Assembly: GCA_021767245.1 (NCBI GenBank)
Contig: JAASTO010000147.1
Coordinates: 1-6,845, forward strand
DNA from: Balneolaceae bacterium
Lineage (GTDB): Bacteria; Bacteroidota; Rhodothermia; Balneolales; Balneolaceae
Reading direction: 5' to 3'
Length of the DNA stretch: 6,845 nt
The translations under genes and the position numbers were made by a program. Positions 1 through 6,587 of the stretch are shown one piece after another. The notes beneath the pieces are model-generated. The model saw nothing but the letters and a program-made list of their open reading frames with translations. It made no database searches and was not told the DNA's origin. The first letter of the stretch is position 1; every line of letters begins with the position of its first letter.

Positions 1-200
1 AGGAAAATACCTGCAAGGATGGATGTGGCCTTTGATAGAAGATCTGCAGTTCTGCGGGCACCGAGTCCGCCACCGCCTCCGATGGCTCCGGCTCCACCCA
101 TTCCGGAAATTCCTTGTCCCTGACCCGGTTGTAACAGAACAACCACGATCAGCAGAAAACAAATGATAGCGATGACACCAACAATTATATTATAAAGCAT
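1..200 (-). CDS. secG: SecG, preprotein translocase subunit (partial, C-terminus off the left edge)
   Basis: Reading the minus strand from the ATG at 200 gives 66 complete codons, starting MLYNIIVGVIAIICFLLIVV and still open at the window edge. SecG is the small inner-membrane subunit of the SecYEG protein-export channel, where it assists SecA-driven translocation. What is seen: a first hydrophobic helix at about residues 3-23, then VLLQPGQGQG, a Gly-rich loop (about residues 31-48) with a GGGGGLGARR stretch, then a polar segment leading into LSKATSILAGIF, the beginning of the second helix. This helix, Gly-rich loop and T-x-ILA-x-F pattern is typical of SecG. The protein is normally 75-130 residues, so roughly the C-terminal third is missing from the window. 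A good Bacteroidota-type promoter lies about 30 bases upstream. No Shine-Dalgarno sequence is evident. Confidence 0.88.
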   Translation of the reverse strand, partial: MLYNIIVGVIAIICFLLIVVVLLQPGQGQGISGMGGAGAIGGGGGLGARRTADLLSKATSILAGIF

Positions 201-231
201 GTAATTAGATTCTTATCTTTTTTGAAGGGTG

Positions 232-262
232 CAAAGATACCGATTTTTGCATACTATCCCAA
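232..262 (-). promoter_or_regulatory. Bacteroidota-type promoter driving secG
   Basis: On the minus strand, TATCTTTG (plus-strand positions 232-239) matches the Bacteroidota -7 element TAnnTTTG exactly. A TTG at 260-262 lies 20 bases upstream, the usual spacing for the -33 element. Transcription would start near 225-227, leaving a leader of about 25 bases before the secG ATG at 200. The oppositely oriented mscS-like gene begins at 294. No equally good plus-strand promoter was found for that gene; a TATCTTTT at 214-221 has no TTG at the right distance. Confidence 0.7.
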
Positions 263-293
263 GCATCGGAGTATCAAAAAATACAAATAACGG

Positions 294-1226
294 ATGAAAG
301 AGTTCATAGACAGCATAAAAGAATTCATTGCAAACTCTCCAAGTCTAACCATTCAGATCGCTGAAACGGTCGGGATCATCATATTTCTCTGGCTCATTCG
401 CTTTTTTGTGGTCCGGATCCTTCAGAAAAATGTTGAAAGCAAAAAAACGCTGTACAAGTGGAAAAAGAACACGAACTATATTGTTTTTCTGATAGGAGTG
501 ATCATACTGGCTCAGGTTTGGTTTTCGGCCCTTGGTCAGCTGGGAACATTTCTTGGTTTACTTTCAGCCGGTATTGCCATAGCCCTTAAAGATCCCGTCA
601 CCGATATGGCCGGGTGGCTGTTTCTGATCTGGCGTAAACCGTTCGATATTGGAGACCGAATACAGGTCGGTAATTCAAAGGGGGATGTGATCGACATCAG
701 AGTCTTCAAATTCACCATTTTAGAGATCGGAAACTGGGTGGATGCGGATCAGAGTACCGGGCGCATCATACATATCCCCAATCATAAAATATTTGCCGAA
801 GATATTGCCAACTACACCGCTGACTTTGAATGGGTATGGAATGAAATGGGCATATTGGTGACCTTCGAGAGTGACTGGAAAAAAGCCAAAGAATTACTTC
901 AGAAAATTGCAGATGATGTATGTCAGGAATTTGTGAATCAGGCCCGGGATGAAGTCAAAAAAGCCGAAAAGCACTATTTGATACAATACCGATATCTCAC
1001 ACCCATTGTGTACACCAGCGTGAAAGACAGCGGAATCAATCTCACCATTCGGTATCTATCCAATCCGCGCACCCGAAGAGGCATTTCACAACAACTCTGG
1101 GAAAATATCCTTCTCGAATTTGAAGGCCATGACGACATCGATTTTGCTTACCCAACCATTCGGTATTACAACAACCCGACTGAAGGCAAGCCCGGTACCA
1201 CTCCCGGAGGGAACCTGCCCGGTTAA
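294..1226 (+). CDS. MscS-family small-conductance mechanosensitive ion channel
   Basis: This 310-residue inner-membrane protein should form a tension-gated channel that releases solutes on hypo-osmotic shock. Membrane segments are visible at about residues 22-43, 62-80 and 84-113. The third is the pore helix, rich in small residues (GLLSAGIAIAL) and followed by DMAGWLFLIWRKPFDIGDRI. That run and the IPNHKIF motif at 161-167 are hallmarks of the MscS beta domain. A mixed alpha/beta C-terminal domain spans about 185-292, and the protein ends in a Gly/Pro/Thr-rich tail from about 293. Three helices and 310 residues fit the compact MscS architecture of E. coli MscS (286 residues). The ATG at 294 is preceded by an A-rich leader without a Shine-Dalgarno sequence. 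The gene is divergent from secG and convergent with the SRAP gene, so it is probably monocistronic. The family is clear; conductance and ion preference cannot be read from sequence. Confidence 0.92.
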   Translation: MKEFIDSIKEFIANSPSLTIQIAETVGIIIFLWLIRFFVVRILQKNVESKKTLYKWKKNTNYIVFLIGVIILAQVWFSALGQLGTFLGLLSAGIAIALKDPVTDMAGWLFLIWRKPFDIGDRIQVGNSKGDVIDIRVFKFTILEIGNWVDADQSTGRIIHIPNHKIFAEDIANYTADFEWVWNEMGILVTFESDWKKAKELLQKIADDVCQEFVNQARDEVKKAEKHYLIQYRYLTPIVYTSVKDSGINLTIRYLSNPRTRRGISQQLWENILLEFEGHDDIDFAYPTIRYYNNPTEGKPGTTPGGNLPG

Positions 1227-1254
1227 AGCAGATCTTTAAGTTTACTGATGAGAA

Positions 1255-1938
1255 TTAATCATCATCAGCTCCGTCGTAATTCCGAAGCTTAGGGATTGGC
1301 TGAATGAGTTCTTTTGAATTGTTGGATGGATCATTCACCAGCTCCGGCACTCTGAACACCGTCATATTTGGGAGCAGGGCATCGGCATCAAATCCTTTAT
1401 CGATCAGGGCTTTCCCTTCACCATTCATCCACTTATCCTGATCACTGCTTTTTAAGATCACAGGCATCCTGTCGTCAAGTGGTTCTACAAGCGCATTAGC
1501 CGGCATCGTGAGTATAGCAAAGGTTTTTACAGTTCTGCCATTTTCATCTTCATAGACTGAACAAATTCCGGCAAAGCCACTCACTTCTTCTGAGATAACC
1601 CTCAGGTAAAAAGGCAGCGGATCTTCAACGGTCTCCTTCCACTTATAAAAACCGGATGCCGGGATAATACAGGCATGTTTCTCCAAGGCTTCATCCCAGT
1701 CAGATGATTCCTTTACATTTTCAACTTTAATTTCTGACACCCCTTCAACTGACGGATCTTTTTTATACCCCCATTCATAAGTATCGATCTTTCGTTTCCC
1801 ACCCTGTTTCAGGATGACAGGCATTACAGCTCCCTGTATCACATTGTAATTGGGTTCATAAATAACCTCTGAGGATGATTCAACTTCAAAGATCTCTTCG
1901 ATAACATCTTTGGAAGCTTCTAACACGTAACGTTCCAT
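1255..1938 (-). CDS. SRAP-domain protein (YedK/HMCES fold), apparently catalytically inactive
   Basis: This 227-residue protein matches the SRAP family, whose active members crosslink their N-terminal Cys2 to abasic sites in single-stranded DNA. Family landmarks are in order: RY-x-L-x-AS at the N-terminus, YNV (31-33), WGY (56-58), CIIPASGFYKWKE (90-102), MPANALVEP (145-153), DRMPVIL (156-162) and a C-terminal VPELVNDPSNNSKELIQPI (197-215). Key residues differ. The usual MCGR start is MER, so Cys2 is absent. The catalytic Glu of GFYEWK is Lys99, and the His before DRMP is Asp155. An Asn (Asn74) is kept at the expected spacing from WGY. A TAA lies in frame upstream of the ATG, so no hidden N-terminus can supply the Cys. 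By my count the protein has 44 acidic and 25 basic residues, unlike a typical DNA binder. The frame is intact, so a repurposed role is more likely than decay; that role is unknown. Confidence 0.85.
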   Translation of the reverse strand: MERYVLEASKDVIEEIFEVESSSEVIYEPNYNVIQGAVMPVILKQGGKRKIDTYEWGYKKDPSVEGVSEIKVENVKESSDWDEALEKHACIIPASGFYKWKETVEDPLPFYLRVISEEVSGFAGICSVYEDENGRTVKTFAILTMPANALVEPLDDRMPVILKSSDQDKWMNGEGKALIDKGFDADALLPNMTVFRVPELVNDPSNNSKELIQPIPKLRNYDGADDD

Positions 1939-2090
1939 GCTTTTTGTATTCAGTTATACTTTGGCTTTGTTTGTAATAAACGAAAAATCTCTCAGGTATT
2001 GCCCATCAATTTCTGACCGGTTACAAACATCCTGCTAAAAAGTGCCTGTAATTTCTATATTAAGCCAGACCGAATTTCAAACATTGACCT
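1939..2090. other. Divergent intergenic region between the SRAP and CPBP protease genes
   Basis: These 152 bases must hold the promoters for both flanking genes. I found no clean TAnnTTTG element on either strand. The nearest minus-strand candidate is GATGTTTG (revcomp of plus 2023-2030, approximate), which lacks a correctly spaced TTG. Neither start codon has a Shine-Dalgarno sequence. No convincing inverted repeat was seen. Confidence 0.5.
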
Positions 2091-3023
2091 ATGAAAAACC
2101 CGTTTTTTAATGTCGAGGAACAGCGGTTACGTTCCCTATTAAGGATCATTCTGTTTCTTTTCCTGTTTAGTTTTGGAGTGGCATTGCCTTCTCTCATCCC
2201 ATACACTGCCCTTCAGTTTATTGGTATTTCACTTTTTACACTGGGATTGTACTATGTGATGTTCCGGTTTGTGGATCAGCGGTCATGGAATCTCGCGGGA
2301 TTGAGCCTGAACATTACATGGGTGAAAGAACTGTTTGCCGGCATCATCATTGCAGCAACGGTTATGGGGTTGATCTTTTTGGTGATCTGGCAAACCAATG
2401 GGCTTGATATCCATGGTTTTGGGTGGGAAAGAAATGGGCAACGGTTCTGGCTGACCCCCATTCTTCTTCTCCTGGTACAGATGTCTTCCGTTGGTTTTTA
2501 TGAGGAATTGCTGTCAAGGGGGTACCTCATTCCAAACATCAAAGAAGGCCTGACCTTTGGGCAGATCACTCCTTTCCGGGCAACCCTGATCAGCGTCTTT
2601 TTAAGTTCTGCCTTATTTGGCTTAGCACATGCTGCCAATCCGGATGCCTCCATCACGGCCGTCATCAATATTTTACTGGCCGGTATCATGCTGGCAATAC
2701 CTTTCGTCATAACCGGCAGACTGGCCTTATCAATCGGACTCCATTTTTCGTGGAATTTCTTTCAGGGCGGGATATTTGGGTTCCGTGTTAGTGGAATGGA
2801 GATCAGAAATTCAATTATTCAGATCCAGCAAAAAGGTCCTGAGTGGTGGACCGGCGGCTCATTTGGGCCGGAAGCCGGACTGACAGGAGTGCTTGGAATT
2901 TTACTTATCATCATCCTGAGCCTGGTTTATTTACGTTATACCGGGGTTGATCTAACAGCAGAAAGTTTCTTTACGAAATCGTACAGCGAGTACAACCAAA
3001 CAGGTAAAACGAAGATTACCTGA
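2091..3023 (+). CDS. CPBP-family intramembrane metalloprotease (CAAX protease/Abi domain)
   Basis: This 310-residue multi-pass membrane protein belongs to the CPBP (CAAX prenyl endopeptidase and bacteriocin-processing, PF02517) family of glutamate/histidine-dependent membrane proteases. All three signature motifs are intact: EE-x3-R at 138-143 (EELLSR), F-x3-H at 176-180 (FGLAH) and H-x3-N at 218-222 (HFSWN). Hydrophobic segments are visible at about 17-35, 40-58, 80-100, 120-135, 163-180, 188-207 and 265-282. A charged, polar N-terminus and a hydrophilic C-terminal tail (about 285-310) flank the membrane core. The bacterial family includes bacteriocin-immunity and peptide-maturation proteins, but no substrate peptide or bacteriocin gene is visible next to it, so the substrate cannot be assigned. 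The gene starts at ATG 2091 without a Shine-Dalgarno sequence and is divergent from the SRAP gene. The following gene is separated by about 100 bases. Confidence 0.9.
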   Translation: MKNPFFNVEEQRLRSLLRIILFLFLFSFGVALPSLIPYTALQFIGISLFTLGLYYVMFRFVDQRSWNLAGLSLNITWVKELFAGIIIAATVMGLIFLVIWQTNGLDIHGFGWERNGQRFWLTPILLLLVQMSSVGFYEELLSRGYLIPNIKEGLTFGQITPFRATLISVFLSSALFGLAHAANPDASITAVINILLAGIMLAIPFVITGRLALSIGLHFSWNFFQGGIFGFRVSGMEIRNSIIQIQQKGPEWWTGGSFGPEAGLTGVLGILLIIILSLVYLRYTGVDLTAESFFTKSYSEYNQTGKTKIT

Positions 3024-3109
3024 GCTTCCGTTACTTTTTTTGTATATTAATGAATCTCCGCTGATGGAGATAAGATCTTTGAAAATTGAACTATAACGCC
3101 AAAACGAAA

Positions 3110-3115
3110 GAGGTG
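3110..3115 (+). promoter_or_regulatory. Shine-Dalgarno sequence that sets the TTG start of the helicase-like gene
   Basis: GAGGTG at 3110-3115 is followed by 6 bases and then TTG at 3122. A TAA in the same frame at 3116-3118 prevents any upstream start, and the next ATG in frame is at residue 13, inside the conserved N-terminal region. The TTG gives MSFEEFGLSPEL, the expected beginning of a DEAD-box Q-motif region. The upstream SRAP, CPBP and MscS genes have no comparable site. Confidence 0.65.
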
Positions 3116-3121
3116 TAAACA

Positions 3122-4723
3122 TTGTCTTTTGAAGAATTTGGCTTAAGCCCCGAACTAATGAGCGGGCTGGCCGACCTACGAATTGAAGAACCTACACCTC
3201 TCCAGAATGAAGTTATTCCATCGGTACTACAAGGCAACCATATGCTTGTAAAAACTGAAACCGATGATGATGGAGTATTTTTGATACCTGCTTTGCAGAA
3301 GTTGACTACCTATGGAGAGGTTAGTGGCACTAAAGTTTTAATATTAACACCATCTATTGAGCGAGCCAAAGCGTTGGATGAGACTGTATGGGCTATGGGA
3401 TACCATGCTCAGATCAGCAGCACCCCCCTTTCCATGAAAGGAAACCGCGATGAACAAGAGCAAGCTATAAAAGATGGGGCACCGGTGGTAATTGCAAACC
3501 CCGGACGTTTGATTGAAATACTGGATAAAAATAAGCTTAAGCTTTCCCATATTGACCTGGTTGTAATTGATCAGGCTCATGGCATGGAAAACTATAACCT
3601 GGTGAACCGGGTGAAGGATATCATGCAGTTAGTGGAGAGCGACCCACAGGTGCTTATTTTTTCTGAATCAAACAACAAAGCCACTCAGGCTTTGTCCTCT
3701 GCTTTACTTAAAGATCCCAAAGTATTCGGATTTGATGAAGATGTGATCTACGATCAGTCTGATGATAAAGGCAAAGAAGCAGACCAATCCCCTAAGGATG
3801 AAAATGACTCAAACTCCTCATCCGAGAAGGACCCTGAAGAAGAATTTGTACTGGATCAGGAAGAAGTAAATCGTAAGCTGGAAGCCGCAAGTGTAAGTGT
3901 GGTTCTGAATCCGGAAGAGAAAAAAGATGAAGCACCTACTGAAGCTTCTGATAATGGTAAATCTTCAGATGCTGATGAAGAAGACCCAACGGTTCCTGAA
4001 GACCTGACGCAGGCGTATATTTACGTCCCGCCAAGAGCCAAGATATCTACCCTTCTGGCCCATCTTGAGAAAACACTGACTGACAAGATCGTTGTATTTG
4101 CCGCTTCAAAACGGACGACTGATCGATTGTTCAGAATTATCCGTAAAAAAGGATGGGGTGTGGTAAGCATCAATGAAGGACTAAAGCAGGAATATTACGA
4201 TGAACGCTTCGGTAAATTCGTTTCCGGAGACATGAAGATCCTGCTGGTTGGTGGATTATCTGCCACTGAAATTGAGCTCAATGAAGTGAAACAGGTTATT
4301 AACTATGACGTGCCCAACGAAGTTGAGGAGTACAAGTACAGAGCGGAACTGGTTGGAAACGGTAAGGCAGCCCGCATGGTATCACTGGTTTCCAAAATGG
4401 ACAAGGATGATATCGATGAGATCGTAAAAAAAGTGGGATATGCCCCAACTGAAATTCCACTTCCTGAAGAAGTGAAAGAAAAGAAAGGACGCTCCAAAAA
4501 GAACACAGATCCAAACAAGAAGTCCGGATACAAAAAGAATAACCGGAAACAGACTTCCAGGAAGGATAAAAAGCGAAGAAAGCCTAAGAAAGAAAAGAAA
4601 ACGAACGGCTTGCCACGTCCATCCTATGAAGGACTTTCCGGAGGGAAAGAAGGAAAAGGCAAACGTCCGGCTCCAAGTTCTGAAGACGGAGCATTTGGCT
4701 GGATCAAAAAGCTGTTCAATTAG
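3122..4723 (+). CDS. DEAD-box RNA helicase-like protein with degenerate catalytic motifs (putative pseudohelicase)
   Basis: This 533-residue protein has the DEAD-box two-RecA layout. Domain 1 (about 1-203) keeps the F-x-E-x-GL opening and the Q motif (PTPLQ, 24-28). The ATP-handling motifs are changed: Walker A is KTETDDDG (44-51) where A-x-TGSGKT is expected, Ia is TPSIERA (76-82) instead of PTRELA, DEAD is DQAH (150-153), and SAT is SES (181-183). NPGR (126-129) replaces TPGR. An acidic linker (about 204-296; 33 Asp/Glu) separates the RecA domains. Domain 2 (about 297-440) retains VVFAASKR (324-331), but motif V reads LVGGLSATE instead of ATDVAARG, and motif VI reads YRAELVGNG instead of HR-x-GR-x-GR. 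A basic tail (28 Lys/Arg in 451-520) could bind RNA, and the end is GWIKKLFN. It probably cannot hydrolyse ATP and may act as an RNA-binding or scaffold protein; this is inference. The start is TTG, and a terminator closes the gene. Confidence 0.85.
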   Translation: MSFEEFGLSPELMSGLADLRIEEPTPLQNEVIPSVLQGNHMLVKTETDDDGVFLIPALQKLTTYGEVSGTKVLILTPSIERAKALDETVWAMGYHAQISSTPLSMKGNRDEQEQAIKDGAPVVIANPGRLIEILDKNKLKLSHIDLVVIDQAHGMENYNLVNRVKDIMQLVESDPQVLIFSESNNKATQALSSALLKDPKVFGFDEDVIYDQSDDKGKEADQSPKDENDSNSSSEKDPEEEFVLDQEEVNRKLEAASVSVVLNPEEKKDEAPTEASDNGKSSDADEEDPTVPEDLTQAYIYVPPRAKISTLLAHLEKTLTDKIVVFAASKRTTDRLFRIIRKKGWGVVSINEGLKQEYYDERFGKFVSGDMKILLVGGLSATEIELNEVKQVINYDVPNEVEEYKYRAELVGNGKAARMVSLVSKMDKDDIDEIVKKVGYAPTEIPLPEEVKEKKGRSKKNTDPNKKSGYKKNNRKQTSRKDKKRRKPKKEKKTNGLPRPSYEGLSGGKEGKGKRPAPSSEDGAFGWIKKLFN

Positions 4724-4753
4724 ATCGGCTTTATTTAATTTAGTAATCGTTTT

Positions 4754-4783
4754 AAGGCGCATCTTTTCAGGTGCGCCTTTTTT
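4754..4783 (+). terminator. Rho-independent terminator after the helicase-like gene
   Basis: AAGGCGCATC (4754-4763) pairs with GGTGCGCCTT (4770-4779) around the loop TTTTCA, giving a 10-pair GC-rich stem with one T-G wobble. A run of six T (4778-4783) follows, two of which pair with the leading A residues. It lies 30 bases after the stop codon and ahead of the antiporter gene, so it should separate the two transcription units. Confidence 0.9.
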
Positions 4784-4863
4784 ATGCTCTTTAACACCAT
4801 TCTTTTGGCATTTCCTGCCCGATTTACTACCATGCTTCTTTCCAAAAATGCAGAACATTTTCT

Positions 4864-6429
4864 ATGAGTAACGATTTTGCCGGTACAAAAAAGAAGTGGA
4901 AAGACCCTGAGACCCAAAGAAAAATTGGGGTAGGACTTATCCTTGCCCTTATAGTAGCCGGGGTTTATGCCGGACTAAATAACGCATTTCCGGAACAGAA
5001 CGGGCACTATGGGATCTGGTCGATCATGCCTCCATTGGTTGCCATCGTACTGGCCTTTTACACTCGGGAGGTTGTCAGCTCATTATTCATTGGCATCTGC
5101 TTGGGTGGAGTCATTTCCGGGAAGATCAACATCGTTCAGGATTTTCTGATCCCATCTGTGGGAACTGAAAGCTTTGCCCTGATCATTATTGTATATCTTT
5201 GGGCGCTCGGTGGTTTGATCGGGATCTGGACCCGTACCGGTGGCGCAGAACGTTTTGCCGTGTGGGCAAGCCAAAAAATGGTACGAGGACCCCAAACGGC
5301 CAAATTCTTTACCTGGTTAATGGGTTTGATCTTTCATCAGGGTGGAACTATCAGCACTGTTCTTACGGGAGCTACAGTCCGGCCAATAGCAGATAAGTAT
5401 AAGGTATCTCACGAGGAACTTGCCTACATGGTTGACTCCACCGCATCACCGGCCGCCACCATCATCCCATTTAACGTATGGCCTTTCTATGTTGGGGGAC
5501 TAGTGATCGGAACCCTGCCTCTTTTTGAGACCACTCAGCAGAGTATTGCTTTTTTCATCTCCGCCCTGCCCTATAATTTTTACGCGATCTTCGCCATACT
5601 TCTTACACTGCTATTTGCCTGGGATAAATTCCCATTTATACCCGGAAAGAAAATGAGGGCCGCCATCAAAAGAGCGCGTTCCGGAAATGGCCTGGATCGG
5701 GAAGGGGCAAACCCTATGGCAGCTGATGAACTTACTCAAAGTAAGGTGCCTGAGAATTATTCGCCCGGACTGATCGACTTTTTCGGTCCCATTGGAACTC
5801 TTCTTGGGGTAGCAATTCTTCCATACCTTTTCACTCGATTCTTCATGGATATGGGTGAAAACGCAGTACTCCCAATTGCAGAGGCATTTATACTGGCAGT
5901 GCTTGCCGGATTTGGTATTGCCCTGGCTAAAGGAATGAAGCTGCAAGAAGTCATAAACGGTTTTATTGATGGGTGTAAAGGCGTAACTATTGGCGCGGTG
6001 ATACTCGCCCTCGCAGTCACTTTAAAAGAAGTAGCCGATGCCGTGGGTACTGCTGCTTATGTTGTTGAACTGGTCGGAGATGTAATCCCACCATTTTTAC
6101 TTCCCGGTCTCCTAATGATCCTATGTATGCTTATTGCATTTTCAACGGGTACTTCTTGGGGAACCTATGCCGTTGTATTTCCTGTTGCCATACCGCTAGC
6201 GTGGGTTATCGTTCCGGACCCATTCTTTCTCACATTGTGTTTTTCTGCGGTCATAGGCGGGGCTGTGTTTGGTGATCAATGCTCACCTATATCAGACACC
6301 ACGATCTTATCCTCACTTTCAACCGGGTGCGACCTGATGGATCACGTTCAAACACAGTTTCCCCTTGCAATTTTAGCCGGAACCCTGGCGGTATTCACTT
6401 ATGCAGCGATGGTCCTGCTATTTGTATAG
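4864..6429 (+). CDS. nhaC: NhaC-family Na+/H+ antiporter
   Basis: This 521-residue polytopic membrane protein belongs to the NhaC family (PF03553), which exchanges cytoplasmic Na+ for external H+ (some members exchange malate/lactate or amines). Family signatures are STGTSWGT at 427-434, and GGAVFGDQCSPISDTTILSS at 465-484, followed by CDLMDHVQTQFP. DSTASP (191-196) and VRPIADKYKVS (172-182) are the corresponding first-half signatures. About a dozen hydrophobic helices are visible, with a hydrophilic cytoplasmic-type loop at about 255-302 rich in Lys, Arg and Glu. The region before VRPIADK reads FHQGGTIST, where better-known members often carry an Asp-rich F-x-DDY-x-N segment. It may therefore be a distinct subfamily, and the substrate should not be assumed. 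The ATG at 4864 has no Shine-Dalgarno sequence, and the preceding terminator implies an independent promoter within 4784-4863, which I could not identify. A sodium extruder fits a marine or saline habitat. Confidence 0.9.
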   Translation: MSNDFAGTKKKWKDPETQRKIGVGLILALIVAGVYAGLNNAFPEQNGHYGIWSIMPPLVAIVLAFYTREVVSSLFIGICLGGVISGKINIVQDFLIPSVGTESFALIIIVYLWALGGLIGIWTRTGGAERFAVWASQKMVRGPQTAKFFTWLMGLIFHQGGTISTVLTGATVRPIADKYKVSHEELAYMVDSTASPAATIIPFNVWPFYVGGLVIGTLPLFETTQQSIAFFISALPYNFYAIFAILLTLLFAWDKFPFIPGKKMRAAIKRARSGNGLDREGANPMAADELTQSKVPENYSPGLIDFFGPIGTLLGVAILPYLFTRFFMDMGENAVLPIAEAFILAVLAGFGIALAKGMKLQEVINGFIDGCKGVTIGAVILALAVTLKEVADAVGTAAYVVELVGDVIPPFLLPGLLMILCMLIAFSTGTSWGTYAVVFPVAIPLAWVIVPDPFFLTLCFSAVIGGAVFGDQCSPISDTTILSSLSTGCDLMDHVQTQFPLAILAGTLAVFTYAAMVLLFV

Positions 6430-6456
6430 CTGAGCTACATAAGACTTTCATAAACA

Positions 6457-6497
6457 GTGAGTGTTACAAACATTAATAAATTCTCATGTAACATCAC
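6457..6497. repeat. Imperfect inverted repeat downstream of the antiporter gene
   Basis: GTGAGTGTTACA (6457-6468) and TGTAACATCAC (6487-6497) form 11 complementary pairs with one bulged G (6461) and an 18-base AT-rich loop. There is no T-run, so it is not a classical terminator. It lies 28 bases after the antiporter stop and about 135 bases before the sigma-54 activator. It could serve as a weak terminator, an mRNA 3' stabilising hairpin or an operator for a dimeric regulator. Confidence 0.45.
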
Positions 6498-6587
6498 GCA
6501 TATATCCCTTACAATTGTACACTACGTTGATAACAGTTAATGGGTAGCTGTCACTAATTACAATAATTTAGCATGGGGAGGTTAGCA

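Noticed and set aside
1245..1268. Inverted repeat CTGATGA / TCATCAG between the convergent mscS-like and SRAP genes, as a bidirectional terminator
   Set aside because: The stem is only 7 AT-rich pairs, has no T-run on either strand, and one arm is simply the GAT-repeat coding for the SRAP C-terminal Asp residues.
3011..3041. GAAG / CTTC stem followed by a T-run after the CPBP gene, as a terminator
   Set aside because: The stem has only 4 pairs and the T-run starts several bases after it; it is too weak to call.
3074..3081. GATCTTTG as a Bacteroidota -7 element for the helicase-like gene
   Set aside because: The first base of TAnnTTTG does not match, and no TTG lies 17-23 bases upstream; the nearest TTTG is 31 bases away.
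4382..4858. 158-codon minus-strand open frame across the end of the helicase-like gene and the terminator
   Set aside because: It is antisense to a well-supported gene, its hydrophobic Phe/Leu-rich content is the reverse reading of Lys/Glu-rich codons, and it crosses a terminator.
4626..4871. 81-codon plus-strand open frame between the helicase-like and antiporter genes
   Set aside because: It overlaps the helicase-like gene in another frame, reads through the terminator stem, and has no family features or ribosome site.
5611..6020. Minus-strand open frames of 87 and 111 codons inside the antiporter gene
   Set aside because: They are shadows of a strongly conserved plus-strand gene and show no recognisable protein features.
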